Assembly: GCA_013203185.1 (NCBI GenBank)
Contig: JABMOS010000061.1
Coordinates: 1-35,334 of the forward strand
Origin: Fidelibacterota bacterium
GTDB lineage: Bacteria > Fidelibacterota > UBA8477 > JABMPR01
Direction: 5' to 3'
DNA: 35,334 nt
Shown here piece after piece: positions 23,653 through 32,463 of this stretch. The position numbers and the translations under genes were made by a program. The first letter of the stretch is position 1; each line of letters opens with the position of its first letter. A model generated the notes under the pieces. The model searched no databases. It was not told the DNA's origin and saw nothing but the letters and a program-made list of their open reading frames with translations.

Positions 23653-24538
23653 AAGTCACCTCCCCCTTGACATTCAAAATCATACTGTGTCTACGATACG
23701 CCCAACACATGTAGGATATTGAAACAAAGAAAGATGCCGGTAATCGATGCATGGTCCCCATTTTTACACCCAGGATGGTAGTCTTGCCACCAAATCCCAT
23801 GGGACCCACACCAAGTTCATTCAAATCAGCTAATAATTTTGATTCCATTTTGGCCAGATCTGAGTTGGGGTTTGTGTCGGTCATTTTTCTAAACAATTGA
23901 GATTTTGCCGTGAGATGAGAAGTGCTTCTATCACCTCCAACTCCTATGCCTAGGATACCAGGCGCACACCCAAGACCCTGGGCCTGATTAACAGCATCTA
24001 CAATGACCTTATAAACACCATCCAGGTCGCGACCAGCACCCAAACCTACATCAGGAAGCTTATATTGAGTGGACACATTTTCACATCCGCCACCCTTAAG
24101 CATTAGTTTGAATTCGATATAGTCATTATCCCATTCTTCAAAATGAATGAATGGCTGTCCCTCACCAATATTATTACCTGAATTTTTACCGGTAAGACTA
24201 TCCACGGCATTGGGACGAAGATAACTCTTATCAACTGCTTCAGCAGTAGCTTCATGGATCAATGCAGTCAGCTTGCGCATACCCACACCCTCAGGGATGT
24301 GTACGAGGTAGATGTTTGTCCCTGTGTCCTGACAGATGGGAGTCGATTCGACACGAGCCAGTTCGATGTTTTTCAGAATCATCCCAAAAACGCTTCTAGC
24401 TGCTGAGTCTTCATCCTCGTTCTGCTGCGCTGCTTGAATGCTTTCAACCACATCTTTTGGCAAATCTGTGGCCGCCAGACGAATTAATTCCAGCAGTTGA
24501 TCCTTCAGGACTTTTTCATCGTATTGAAACATATTCAA
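23645..24538 (-). CDS. Class I fumarate hydratase, alpha subunit
   Basis: The 297-aa subunit carries the [4Fe-4S] cluster. Three conserved cysteines occur in PICQDTGTN, KGGGCENVS and GLGCAPGILGIGVGGDR. The C-terminal block LGVGPMGFGGKTTILGVKM is also typical. Class I fumarases are oxygen-sensitive, which suits the ferredoxin-dependent enzyme encoded upstream. The gene begins nine bases after korB, so korA-korB-fumarase alpha-beta look like one operon that covers 2-oxoglutarate/succinyl-CoA and fumarate/malate steps. Confidence 0.9.
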   Translation of the reverse strand: MNMFQYDEKVLKDQLLELIRLAATDLPKDVVESIQAAQQNEDEDSAARSVFGMILKNIELARVESTPICQDTGTNIYLVHIPEGVGMRKLTALIHEATAEAVDKSYLRPNAVDSLTGKNSGNNIGEGQPFIHFEEWDNDYIEFKLMLKGGGCENVSTQYKLPDVGLGAGRDLDGVYKVIVDAVNQAQGLGCAPGILGIGVGGDRSTSHLTAKSQLFRKMTDTNPNSDLAKMESKLLADLNELGVGPMGFGGKTTILGVKMGTMHRLPASFFVSISYMCWAYRRHSMILNVKGEVTYD

Positions 24539-24547
24539 CCCCCTAAA

Positions 24548-25576
24548 CTACTTAACCTCCCAAACATCACCGCTATAGAAGAGATCCTCGAGGGTCCCTT
24601 CGCCCTTGATCTTGGTGACGGCTTTGATTTGCTCTATCATCATTTCGTCATAGGTAGGAGCTTCCACAGCCCTTAGAACACCAAAGGGCGTGGGGTTTGA
24701 TGTATCAAAAGTCATCTCAAGAAGTAGATTCGTGATTATTTGATTGGTTTCATCATGTACCAGGAGATCTTTTTCTGAATATTTATCACCGAGCTGAACC
24801 ACCTTGGGATGATGATTTTCCATGATGATACCTTTATCCTGTTCCTTGCCAAAAATCATGGGTTCACCATGAACCACAAACAGAGCATTGTCAGGTCGGG
24901 TTGCCTTGTTTTCTACATCGCTAAATTCACCATCATTAAAAATAATACAATTCTGATAAACCTCGATGAAAGATGCACCTTTGTGACGCTGTGCTCGCTT
25001 GATGCTCTCCTGTAAACCTTTGGCATCCACATCCAATGCACGGGAAATGAAGGTAGCGTTGGCTCCCAGAGCAACAGCGCTGGGATTAAAGGGACGATCG
25101 ATTGATCCAAATGGTGAAGATTTGGTTTTAGCACCCAATAATGATGTGGGAGAGTACTGACCTTTTGTCAGCCCATAGATCCGATTATTAAACAACATGA
25201 TGTTCATGTCGATATTGCGTCTTAAGGCGTGAATCATATGGTTACCACCGATGGAAAATCCATCTCCATCCCCAGTGATAATCCAAACAGCCAGTTCCGG
25301 ATTTGCCAGTTTAACACCTGAGGCAATAGCCGGTGCTCTACCGTGAATTGAGTGGAATCCGTACGTGTTCATATAGTATGGAAAACGACTTGAGCAGCCA
25401 ATACCAGATATGAATGCATAATTTTCTTTTTTTACACCCATGACTGGCAAAGTCTTTTGCATATTTGCCAGAACTGAATAATCCCCGCACCCTGGACACC
25501 ATCGTACCTCATTGCCGGGGACGAAATCTTTCCTGGTTAGATTCAAGTCTTGAATTTCGATGTTCGTTTCACTCAT
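24548..25576 (-). CDS. korB: 2-Oxoacid:ferredoxin oxidoreductase, beta (TPP-binding) subunit
   Basis: The 342-aa beta subunit binds thiamine pyrophosphate. WCPGCGDYSV (26-35) has the CxxCG motif. GIGCSSRFPYY (58-68) has the cluster/TPP-proximal Cys. GDGDGFSIG begins the Mg-TPP motif (102-110), which ends at the NN at 130-131. GLTKGQYSPTS follows. This subset matches two-subunit KorAB enzymes that oxidise 2-oxoglutarate to succinyl-CoA with ferredoxin, and can work in reverse for CO2 fixation. Pyruvate or branched-chain oxoacid use is possible. It begins 34 bases after korA on the same strand. Confidence 0.9.
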   Translation of the reverse strand: MSETNIEIQDLNLTRKDFVPGNEVRWCPGCGDYSVLANMQKTLPVMGVKKENYAFISGIGCSSRFPYYMNTYGFHSIHGRAPAIASGVKLANPELAVWIITGDGDGFSIGGNHMIHALRRNIDMNIMLFNNRIYGLTKGQYSPTSLLGAKTKSSPFGSIDRPFNPSAVALGANATFISRALDVDAKGLQESIKRAQRHKGASFIEVYQNCIIFNDGEFSDVENKATRPDNALFVVHGEPMIFGKEQDKGIIMENHHPKVVQLGDKYSEKDLLVHDETNQIITNLLLEMTFDTSNPTPFGVLRAVEAPTYDEMMIEQIKAVTKIKGEGTLEDLFYSGDVWEVK

Positions 25577-25610
25577 CTCTCTATACCTTATCTATTCAAT
25601 TTCTCGGGGA

Positions 25611-27449
25611 TTAACCGAGGATCTCGTTAATTTTATCCTCAATCTCAGAAGCACGGAAAGGTTCACCCCTGACAATATTCAGTTGGTGAATTTTCCTGGC
25701 CAGCTCACCTTTAAGGAGCAGAGCCAACTGACCAGAGTTAACCTCTGGAATGAGAATTTCATCAAAACCGTTACAAATTTCCTCTAGATCTGAGGGGAAG
25801 GGACTCACCCAACGTAGATGCATCTGACTTACGGACTGTCCCTTGGCAAGGGCACGATCCACTGCAACATGGATGGCCCCATGTGTACTACCCCATCCCA
25901 AAACCAAAAGCTTACCCTTGGGTTCACCATGGATTTCTGATGGAGGAATATCCTGTTTGATATTATCAACCTTGCGAGCACGAATATCAGTCATCAACTG
26001 ATGATTTGCAGCATCCTGGCTGACCATACCGGTAATGTTTTCTTTTTCAAGTCCACCAATGCGATGTTCCAACCCAGGTGTACCAGGAATTGCCCAGGGG
26101 CGAGTCTCATTTTCATCACGTGCGTAAGGCATAAAGCCATCTTCGCCAGCATCTGCTGAACTTGGATGATTTACTACAATTTCTGGTAGTGTTTTGGGAT
26201 CAGGAATTTGCCATGGACCAGAGCCCTGTCCTAAATAACCGTCCGATAATAAAATGACTGGTGTCATGTACTTCATTGCTATTCTGGCTGCTTCGAAAGC
26301 ACACTCAAAACAGTCTGCCGGATCCTTGGCAGCAAGGACTGGAATTCGTGCATCACTATTTCGCCCAACGACAGCTTGCAGTAGATCTGATTGCTCCATC
26401 TTGGTAGGCATACCAGTACTTGGGCCACCGCGCTGAACATTCACAATTACAAGGGGTAGTTCTGTGATTATTGCAAGTCCAATTGCTTCCGTCTTCAAAG
26501 CCATTCCAGGTCCTGAAGTTGTGGTCACTGCTAAATCTCCTGCATAGGAGGCGCCAATAGCTGAGGCAATACCAGCGATTTCATCTTCTGCCTGAAAAGT
26601 TTTAACTCCATGGTTTCTCAGCGTCGACAAGGTGTGTAGAATTTCACTGGCTGGTGTAATTGGATAAGAGCCCAGGAACAACTCCTTGCCAGCTTTTTTG
26701 GCGGCAGCTACTAAACCATAAGCAACAGCAACATTGCCAGTAATATTTCTATATTTACCCTTTGGGAGATCCGCCTTCTCCACGGCATAGGAGGTTGTAA
26801 ATATTTCCGTGGTCTCACCATAATTGAAACCTGTTTTCATTGCTGTGATATTTGCTTCGGCAACAGAGGGATTTTTGCCAAATTTTTTCCGCAGCCATTC
26901 CTCGGTTGGCTCAATTGGACGATTGTACATCCAGAAGAGCACACCCAGCGCGAACATGTTCTTTGTTCGCTCAATGCCCTTGGAGGTCAGGTCTGAATTT
27001 TCCAGAGCTTTACCCACCAATTTAGACATTTCAATGCTGAATACTGTATACCCTTCTAGGGAGCCATCCTCAAGTGGATTGGCTTCCCAGCCAGCCATTT
27101 TGAGATTTTTATCTGTAAAAGCATTTGAATTGGCCAGAATGGTTCCACCCTTTTTCAAATCCCTCAAATGTACCTTGAGTGCAGCTGGATTCATTGCCAC
27201 CAAGGTGTCTGGCAAATCACCTGGGGTAAAAACCTTTTGCGATCCAAACATAAGCTGGAAAGCACTCACACCAGCAAGTGTTCCAAGAGGAGCCCTGATT
27301 TCTGAAGGGTAGTTGGGAATGGTTTTAAGGTCATTTCCCACAATTGCTGTCGCTTCAGTAAAACGCGTCCCCGTTAATTGCATACCATCGCCTGAGTCTC
27401 CTGCAAAACGAATGGTTGCCTCATTAATTCTAATTACTTTTTTCGCCAT
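25611..27449 (-). CDS. korA: 2-Oxoacid:ferredoxin oxidoreductase, alpha subunit with fused gamma domain
   Basis: The 612-aa protein fuses two domains. The first ~200 residues are the gamma domain (RFAGDSGDGMQLTG, 14-27; YPSEIRAPLGTLAGVSAFQL, 47-66). The alpha domain begins near residue 230 (GSYPITPASEILHTL, then FQAEDEIAGIASAIGASYAG). This gamma-alpha fusion is the standard form for KorA of two-subunit enzymes. The partner beta gene follows directly. With fumarase and fumarate reductase in the same window, the enzymes fit a TCA cycle that can run oxidatively or reductively. A 281-base non-coding region lies upstream and probably holds its promoter. Confidence 0.92.
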   Translation of the reverse strand: MAKKVIRINEATIRFAGDSGDGMQLTGTRFTEATAIVGNDLKTIPNYPSEIRAPLGTLAGVSAFQLMFGSQKVFTPGDLPDTLVAMNPAALKVHLRDLKKGGTILANSNAFTDKNLKMAGWEANPLEDGSLEGYTVFSIEMSKLVGKALENSDLTSKGIERTKNMFALGVLFWMYNRPIEPTEEWLRKKFGKNPSVAEANITAMKTGFNYGETTEIFTTSYAVEKADLPKGKYRNITGNVAVAYGLVAAAKKAGKELFLGSYPITPASEILHTLSTLRNHGVKTFQAEDEIAGIASAIGASYAGDLAVTTTSGPGMALKTEAIGLAIITELPLVIVNVQRGGPSTGMPTKMEQSDLLQAVVGRNSDARIPVLAAKDPADCFECAFEAARIAMKYMTPVILLSDGYLGQGSGPWQIPDPKTLPEIVVNHPSSADAGEDGFMPYARDENETRPWAIPGTPGLEHRIGGLEKENITGMVSQDAANHQLMTDIRARKVDNIKQDIPPSEIHGEPKGKLLVLGWGSTHGAIHVAVDRALAKGQSVSQMHLRWVSPFPSDLEEICNGFDEILIPEVNSGQLALLLKGELARKIHQLNIVRGEPFRASEIEDKINEILG

Positions 27450-27730
27450 GAATACGAACTCCCGCTACACGAAATTTCTTTTTATTTGATTATTATTGAC
27501 TTGATTTTGAGTGTCTGAACCTATCCGTCTCTTCATCGGTGCCGAAAAGTATACACATGGTTTTAAGGCTGAGAATTGATGAAGATCGAGACTAGAATAT
27601 CGTGGCTCATTCATGTTCAAAAACTAACGTCCACCTTTACCTAATACAATGCTGAATGATATGTGACACCATTTATTTTTCACAAGTATTGGACAAAGCA
27701 ACTATTGAGCCGTAATAGCTATTTTCCTCA
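27450..27730 (-). other. Intergenic region between the Lon-like gene and korA
   Basis: I see no credible gene here. On the minus strand TTGTGA (27680-27685) and TATCAT (27656-27661) are 18 bases apart, a weak promoter candidate about 200 bases before korA. I find no clear terminator for the upstream Lon-like gene. A long untranslated leader for korA is possible. Confidence 0.3.
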
Positions 27731-30163
27731 TTATTCATGTGACTTATTAGTCAAATGTTGACCTTTGGAAAAATATCTTTTTAGTTGATTTTGGGCTTCT
27801 CCAAAAACGGTGCGAGCTGGAAAATTTCCATGTCTGTTTAATGCCCCCCCTTTTACACCTGTAAGAATCTCAATTCCCTCGGAGATATTTTCAACTGACC
27901 AAATGTTGAATTTTCCAGCCTTAACAGCAGCTTGAATATCAGGCATAAGCATAAGATGATCAACATTTGCAGATGGAATCATAACTCCTTGCTCCCCAGT
28001 CAACCCTCGTAGCTTGCAGAGATGGAAAAATCCTTCTATCTTCTCATTCACGCCACCAATAGCCTGAATCTCCCCCCATTGGTTGACAGAACCTGTCACG
28101 GCAATCCCCTGTTTAATGGGGATACCAGAGAGCGCAGAAAGAATCACATAAATTTCTGTGGAGCTGGCACTGTCTCCATCAATCCCACCGTAGGATTGTT
28201 CAAAAGTAAGTGTAATGGTCACAGACAGTGGGAAGTTCTGGGCAAATGTCTGACCGAGATACCCATTTATAATCAGATTGCCCTTGTCGTATGTTTTCCC
28301 AGATAGTTTTGCTTCCCGCTCAACTGAAATGATGCCTGGTTTGCCCATATAGGTGGTTGCGGTAATTCTGGATGGCTTTCCAAATGAATTTTCACCCATG
28401 GAGTAAACTGCCAGGCCATTGATCTGACCCACCCGTTCACCGGTGACATCAATCATCAACGTTTCACTTTCAATATTCTCCCAGACCTTTTCCTCGTAGA
28501 GGCTACCACGAAATCTTTTTTCAGAGATGGCCTTGCGAACATCTTCCATCTGAACCTGTCGGTGTTTCTCTTTTTTTGCCCAATAAACTGATTCAGTGAT
28601 AAGACCGACCAAGGTTCCAAATTGGAGGGAAAGCTTCCCTTTGTCACCTGCCAATCTTGAACTGAAAACAATAACTTGAGTCGCTGCCTGGGAGGTGAAA
28701 TGAGGTGATTTCCGCTCACGACAGACCTTGGCAATAAACTCACAGAGGAGATGTTCATTTTGGGGAGTGCGAGTTACTTCATAATCGAAGTCTGCACGGA
28801 CTTTGAAGGTTTTATTAAAGGCATCATCCACTTCCTGGAGATAGTGAAAGTGATCTGAGCGGCCCAATAAAATGACATTCAAATCCAGGGGAATGGGTTC
28901 TGGCTGCAGGGAAGTAGTAGCGTTTAGGCCATACTGCTCATTAATATCTTCAATTTGTAATGATTTGTTCTTGAGGGTCCGTTTCAGATATTCCCAAACA
29001 TTGGCACCCTGTAGGACATTTTGAATATCCAGTATGAGGAAACCACCATTGGCCCGCAACATAGCTCCTGAAGTTATCATGGTAAAGTCACTATACCATC
29101 CCCCCATGACTGCTTCCTTTCCAATTCTACCAAAAAGATTGTAGTAGGAAGGATTGGAATCGACAATAACAGGCGCTCCTTTTTGACGGCAATTATCCAC
29201 CAACAGGTTGACCTTATATCTTTGCAGCAGCGCTTTTTGACTCTGTTGGGGACTTGGTGCCTCATCCCCCACAGTCACAGATTCCATGCCAACAAATTCT
29301 TGGACATGCTCGGCAATATCATCCCTGACTTCCTCGAGATACTTCACAAGTCCCGCATGGTCTGAATAGTTCTCAAGAAGTCTGCCTATGCGATGTTCCA
29401 CTGAATCCAGAGCAATCTTTCCTTGAAGGGATTCAACAACATCCTCACGCTCTTCTTCCAACTCTGCCATATCTCTCAACGCTTCACGTAAACGCTCCTG
29501 GATGAGATTAATTTTTTCGTTAATCACGGCTAATTCCTGCTCAGTGAGGGCAGAAATATCAGCCTCATCCATGGGTGCTCCCTTTTTAAGGGGAATAGTC
29601 TGAAACCCTGCTTGAGTAAGATTCAGCTGGATGCCCTGCTCAGCGGCCTCTGCGTTAACTGTAGCAATTATTTCCTCGCGACCCATATCGAATTTTGCTG
29701 TCATTTCCTTTTTGCGCTTGGCATAAATTTCACCAGTAAAAACTTTCGGAAGGTCAATACTCAAACTGCTGATTAAGCGCTTCATTTGCTTGGCAAATTT
29801 ATTGCCCTCTCCAGTTGGCAACTGGAAGACTCTAGGATGATATTCATCATGAAAATTGAAGACCACCAGCCAATCTGGGGGGACTGGTTTGTGGGCAGCG
29901 AAGTTTTCAACCAGGTTTTTAACAATGGTACTCTTGCCAGTTCCAGGGAGCCCTCCCACAAACACGTTGTAACCTGGTACAAGCAGCTCAAGTCCAAATT
30001 GAAGGGCTCGAACTGCGCGTTCCTGTCCAATAACTTTGTTTAGGCTAGGTAGCTCCGATGTGGATTTGAATTTCAGTGCCTCATCATCGGTGGTTCTGCA
30101 AAGATCTTTTGTGGTCAGTTTCTTCATCATCTCATCCTGATCATATTTTTTTAATCCAATCAT
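27731..30163 (-). CDS. Lon-family AAA+ ATP-dependent protease (LonB/AAA_32 type)
   Basis: The 810-aa protein has an ATPase with Walker A GGLPGTGKST (70-79), a long coiled-coil insertion (about 150-260, rich in Glu/Lys), and a C-terminal Lon protease domain. The catalytic dyad is Ser665 in GDSAS and Lys708 in GVNEKIEG. Their 43-residue spacing equals that of E. coli Lon (679/722). This is the bacterial LonC/LonB-like group with a PF13654-type domain rather than classical Lon, because the large N-terminal substrate domain is missing. The start may be 30163 or the Met-Met pair at residues 12-13, which has GGATGAG just upstream. Likely cytosolic protein quality control. Confidence 0.9.
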   Translation of the reverse strand: MIGLKKYDQDEMMKKLTTKDLCRTTDDEALKFKSTSELPSLNKVIGQERAVRALQFGLELLVPGYNVFVGGLPGTGKSTIVKNLVENFAAHKPVPPDWLVVFNFHDEYHPRVFQLPTGEGNKFAKQMKRLISSLSIDLPKVFTGEIYAKRKKEMTAKFDMGREEIIATVNAEAAEQGIQLNLTQAGFQTIPLKKGAPMDEADISALTEQELAVINEKINLIQERLREALRDMAELEEEREDVVESLQGKIALDSVEHRIGRLLENYSDHAGLVKYLEEVRDDIAEHVQEFVGMESVTVGDEAPSPQQSQKALLQRYKVNLLVDNCRQKGAPVIVDSNPSYYNLFGRIGKEAVMGGWYSDFTMITSGAMLRANGGFLILDIQNVLQGANVWEYLKRTLKNKSLQIEDINEQYGLNATTSLQPEPIPLDLNVILLGRSDHFHYLQEVDDAFNKTFKVRADFDYEVTRTPQNEHLLCEFIAKVCRERKSPHFTSQAATQVIVFSSRLAGDKGKLSLQFGTLVGLITESVYWAKKEKHRQVQMEDVRKAISEKRFRGSLYEEKVWENIESETLMIDVTGERVGQINGLAVYSMGENSFGKPSRITATTYMGKPGIISVEREAKLSGKTYDKGNLIINGYLGQTFAQNFPLSVTITLTFEQSYGGIDGDSASSTEIYVILSALSGIPIKQGIAVTGSVNQWGEIQAIGGVNEKIEGFFHLCKLRGLTGEQGVMIPSANVDHLMLMPDIQAAVKAGKFNIWSVENISEGIEILTGVKGGALNRHGNFPARTVFGEAQNQLKRYFSKGQHLTNKSHE

Positions 30164-30368
30164 TTCAATGGATCAATTATTTCACGACTTCTACATGTTT
30201 CTTGAATCTAAGGTACCTAAGATAAGCAAATTCACCATTGTTACTGCCTTAATTTCCAGGCTGAATCAAGGAATTATGAGCTGCCGGAGGACAAAGGTTT
30301 CCATGAATAAAATAAATTGCCCCTCGCATCATTCCGTATACATTTTCTGAGCCATTAAAGGGGAATTT

Positions 30369-31916
30369 ATGTCAACACTTTCACATACAGAAGCATTCAA
30401 TCCAGCCACTGGCGAGTCCTTGGGACAGGTTCCAAAAAACACACTGGAAGATATCCAACACGCTGTAATCAGGATCAGAAAAGCACAGGCTAAGTGGGCT
30501 GCATATTCATTTTCAGAGCGCGGGCTGCACCTGAGAAAAATGCAACGACACCTCATCGAACATGGTGAGGAATATGCCAGGATTATCTCCGCTGATAACG
30601 GTAAAACTCTGGCGGATGCATATATGACTGAAATTTCGTCAGCCGTTTTCGCCTTCGACTACTATATCAAACATTCCTCCAGGGTGTTGAGGGAGCGCCG
30701 CATAAAAGGCTCCCATATTTTCAGCCTTTTCACCAGGAACCGTCTCCAACATGTTCCCATGGGGGTTATAGGTATCATTTCACCCTGGAATTATCCGTTG
30801 GCCATCCCCATGCATGAAATCCTTATGGCCCTTATGTCAGGGAATGGTCTTCTCTACAAAGCTGCATCTGAAACCCAGATGGTGGGGCAGGTCATTCAAA
30901 AAATTGTGGATGCAGGAGAATTGCCTCAGGATCTCTTTATTCAAGTTAATGTGGCTGGACGACTTGCAGGAGACGCTTTTCTCGAGGCTGGCATTGATAA
31001 ATTATTCTTTACTGGAAGTGTTCCTGTCGGTAAAATTCTTATGAAGAAAGCAGCCGAAACCCTGACACCTGTTTCCCTTGAGTTAGGGGGAAATGATCCC
31101 ATGATAGTTTGTGCTGAGGCCAACCTTAAAAAAGCTGCCAATGGGGCAATCTGGGCCGGTTTATCCAATTCAGGGCAGAGTTGTGCCGGGGTTGAACGTA
31201 TTTACGTACACCGCGATGTTTACAAACCCTTCATGAGACTTCTGAAAAGGAGGGTGGAAAGACTGCGGGTTGGACATCCCGATCAGAAGGGCATTCATAT
31301 TGGTGCCATGACGACTTCCCGACAACAGGAAGCAGTACGGAAAATATTGGAAGAAGCTATTGCCCAGGGCGCCACAGTTGAGGCTATGTCTCAAATAGAT
31401 GAAACCACTGAACAAGCCCTCCCTGCTACTATTCTTGCTGATGTAAATCACCAAATGCGGGTTATGAAGGAAGAAACCTTTGGACCTGTTATTGGTGTCA
31501 TGCCCTTCAAATCAATTGAAGAAGCCATCTCGTTAGCCAATGATTCTGATCTTGGGCTGACGGCCTCAATCTGGACAAAAAACCATCGTCTTGGTCGCAA
31601 GATTGCCTCACACTTGGAAGCCGGAGTCATTACTATCAATAACCATCTGATTTCTCATGGAATTCCCAATCTGCCCTGGGGCGGCTTCAAACAGAGCGGA
31701 ATTGGCCGTACCCATGGTGAGCTGGGCTTACTGGGAATGACACAACCAAGGGCCATTGTGAATGACTATTTACCCCTCAACAAACAGTTCTACTGGACAC
31801 CGGTTCCTGGCTTTGTTTATCGACGATGGGTGGGATTTATGATGATAGTTGGTGGCACCTGGTCATGGAAACTGAAGGGCTTGCTAAAACTCATGTTTGG
31901 ATTTAAACGACTCTAG
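30369..31916 (+). CDS. Aldehyde dehydrogenase with C-terminal hydrophobic extension (ALDH22-like)
   Basis: The 515-aa enzyme oxidises an aldehyde to an acid with NAD(P). Catalytic residues are clear: N141 in SPWNYP, E238 in SLELGGND and C272 in SGQSCAGVE. FTGSVPVGK (214-222) is the cofactor-loop motif. The SGQxCAGVERIYVHRDVY segment and a C-terminal extension after residue 465 (VPGFVYRRWVGFMMIVGGTW and on) recall plant ALDH22-type and membrane-associated long-chain enzymes. That tail could bring the protein to the membrane. AAAGGGGAATTT precedes the ATG. Across the downstream DUF1761 gene lie acyl-CoA synthetase and sphingosine-1-phosphate lyase genes, hinting at a fatty-aldehyde substrate. 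Confidence 0.88.
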   Translation: MSTLSHTEAFNPATGESLGQVPKNTLEDIQHAVIRIRKAQAKWAAYSFSERGLHLRKMQRHLIEHGEEYARIISADNGKTLADAYMTEISSAVFAFDYYIKHSSRVLRERRIKGSHIFSLFTRNRLQHVPMGVIGIISPWNYPLAIPMHEILMALMSGNGLLYKAASETQMVGQVIQKIVDAGELPQDLFIQVNVAGRLAGDAFLEAGIDKLFFTGSVPVGKILMKKAAETLTPVSLELGGNDPMIVCAEANLKKAANGAIWAGLSNSGQSCAGVERIYVHRDVYKPFMRLLKRRVERLRVGHPDQKGIHIGAMTTSRQQEAVRKILEEAIAQGATVEAMSQIDETTEQALPATILADVNHQMRVMKEETFGPVIGVMPFKSIEEAISLANDSDLGLTASIWTKNHRLGRKIASHLEAGVITINNHLISHGIPNLPWGGFKQSGIGRTHGELGLLGMTQPRAIVNDYLPLNKQFYWTPVPGFVYRRWVGFMMIVGGTWSWKLKGLLKLMFGFKRL

Positions 31917-31917
31917 T

Positions 31918-31942
31918 GACACCAGGCCATTAGCCCGGTGTC
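31918..31942. terminator. Terminator-like hairpin at converging genes
   Basis: GACACC-A-GGC pairs with GCC-C-GGTGTC around a CATTA loop. It is GC-rich and sits between two converging genes, but it lacks a T tract, so it may need a factor or mainly protect 3' ends. Confidence 0.45.
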
Positions 31943-31961
31943 GTTAAGGTGTGTGAGGCTG

Positions 31962-32366
31962 TTACCAGATGGCCAGAACGGCTCCCATTATTAGGAGACC
32001 AACCAGATACATCCCCGAGTTGATAATCCACAAGTGGAGTGAGCGCATCTCAAAGGCGTGGTTCACGCCAAAGGAAAACCCAGTAAACCCCAACCACATA
32101 AAGAGACCCAAAAGGAGCCCCCCTCCCAGACTTGCGGTACCAGTCCAGGCAATAACATTGGCCATGAAAAAGGCCATGGAAAATGAATTCACAAGGGCCA
32201 CAACATAGGGCGGCATCATGTTCTTGCCCTCTATATCCTCCAGCTTAATGCCAGTGGCTGCCATCCAGGGCTTGCCAAACAACGGGCCATACCAAATGGC
32301 ACCTAAACCCATGTTGATAATCATTAACACAACAATTGCGATCCAATTCACATCAAAAGTAAGCAT
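31962..32366 (-). CDS. DUF1761 family membrane protein
   Basis: The 134-aa protein has about four transmembrane helices. The N-terminus VNWIAIVVLMIINMGLGAIW followed by YGPLFGKPWM fits DUF1761, a small membrane family of unknown role. AAAGGAGAT lies upstream of the ATG with ideal spacing. The promoter region contains a dyad overlapping its -10 (32401-32419), so expression may be regulated. It lies between the aldehyde dehydrogenase gene (converging) and the acyl-CoA synthetase gene (same strand, 97 bases upstream). Confidence 0.8.
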   Translation of the reverse strand: MLTFDVNWIAIVVLMIINMGLGAIWYGPLFGKPWMAATGIKLEDIEGKNMMPPYVVALVNSFSMAFFMANVIAWTGTASLGGGLLLGLFMWLGFTGFSFGVNHAFEMRSLHLWIINSGMYLVGLLIMGAVLAIW

Positions 32367-32398
32367 TTGATATCTCCTTTTACATCCCTCAATATACT

Positions 32399-32427
32399 AC
32401 TATGACTTTAAATGTCATAATTTGCAA
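32399..32427 (-). promoter_or_regulatory. Promoter with overlapping operator-like dyad upstream of the DUF1761 gene
   Basis: On the minus strand TTGCAA (32422-32427) and CATAGT (32399-32404) are separated by 17 bases. The inverted repeat TATGAC-ATTTAAA-GTCATA (32401-32419) fills the spacer and enters the -10. A repressor or spacer-twisting activator could bind there. The boxes are only moderate matches. Confidence 0.4.
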
Positions 32428-32463
32428 TATTTGGCCTAAAAAACCAGTATTTTATGCGACTTA

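Noticed and set aside
30168-30350. 60-codon plus-strand ORF between the Lon-like and aldehyde dehydrogenase genes
   Set aside because: No ribosome site, no recognisable domain, and it lies in the likely promoter region of the divergent genes.
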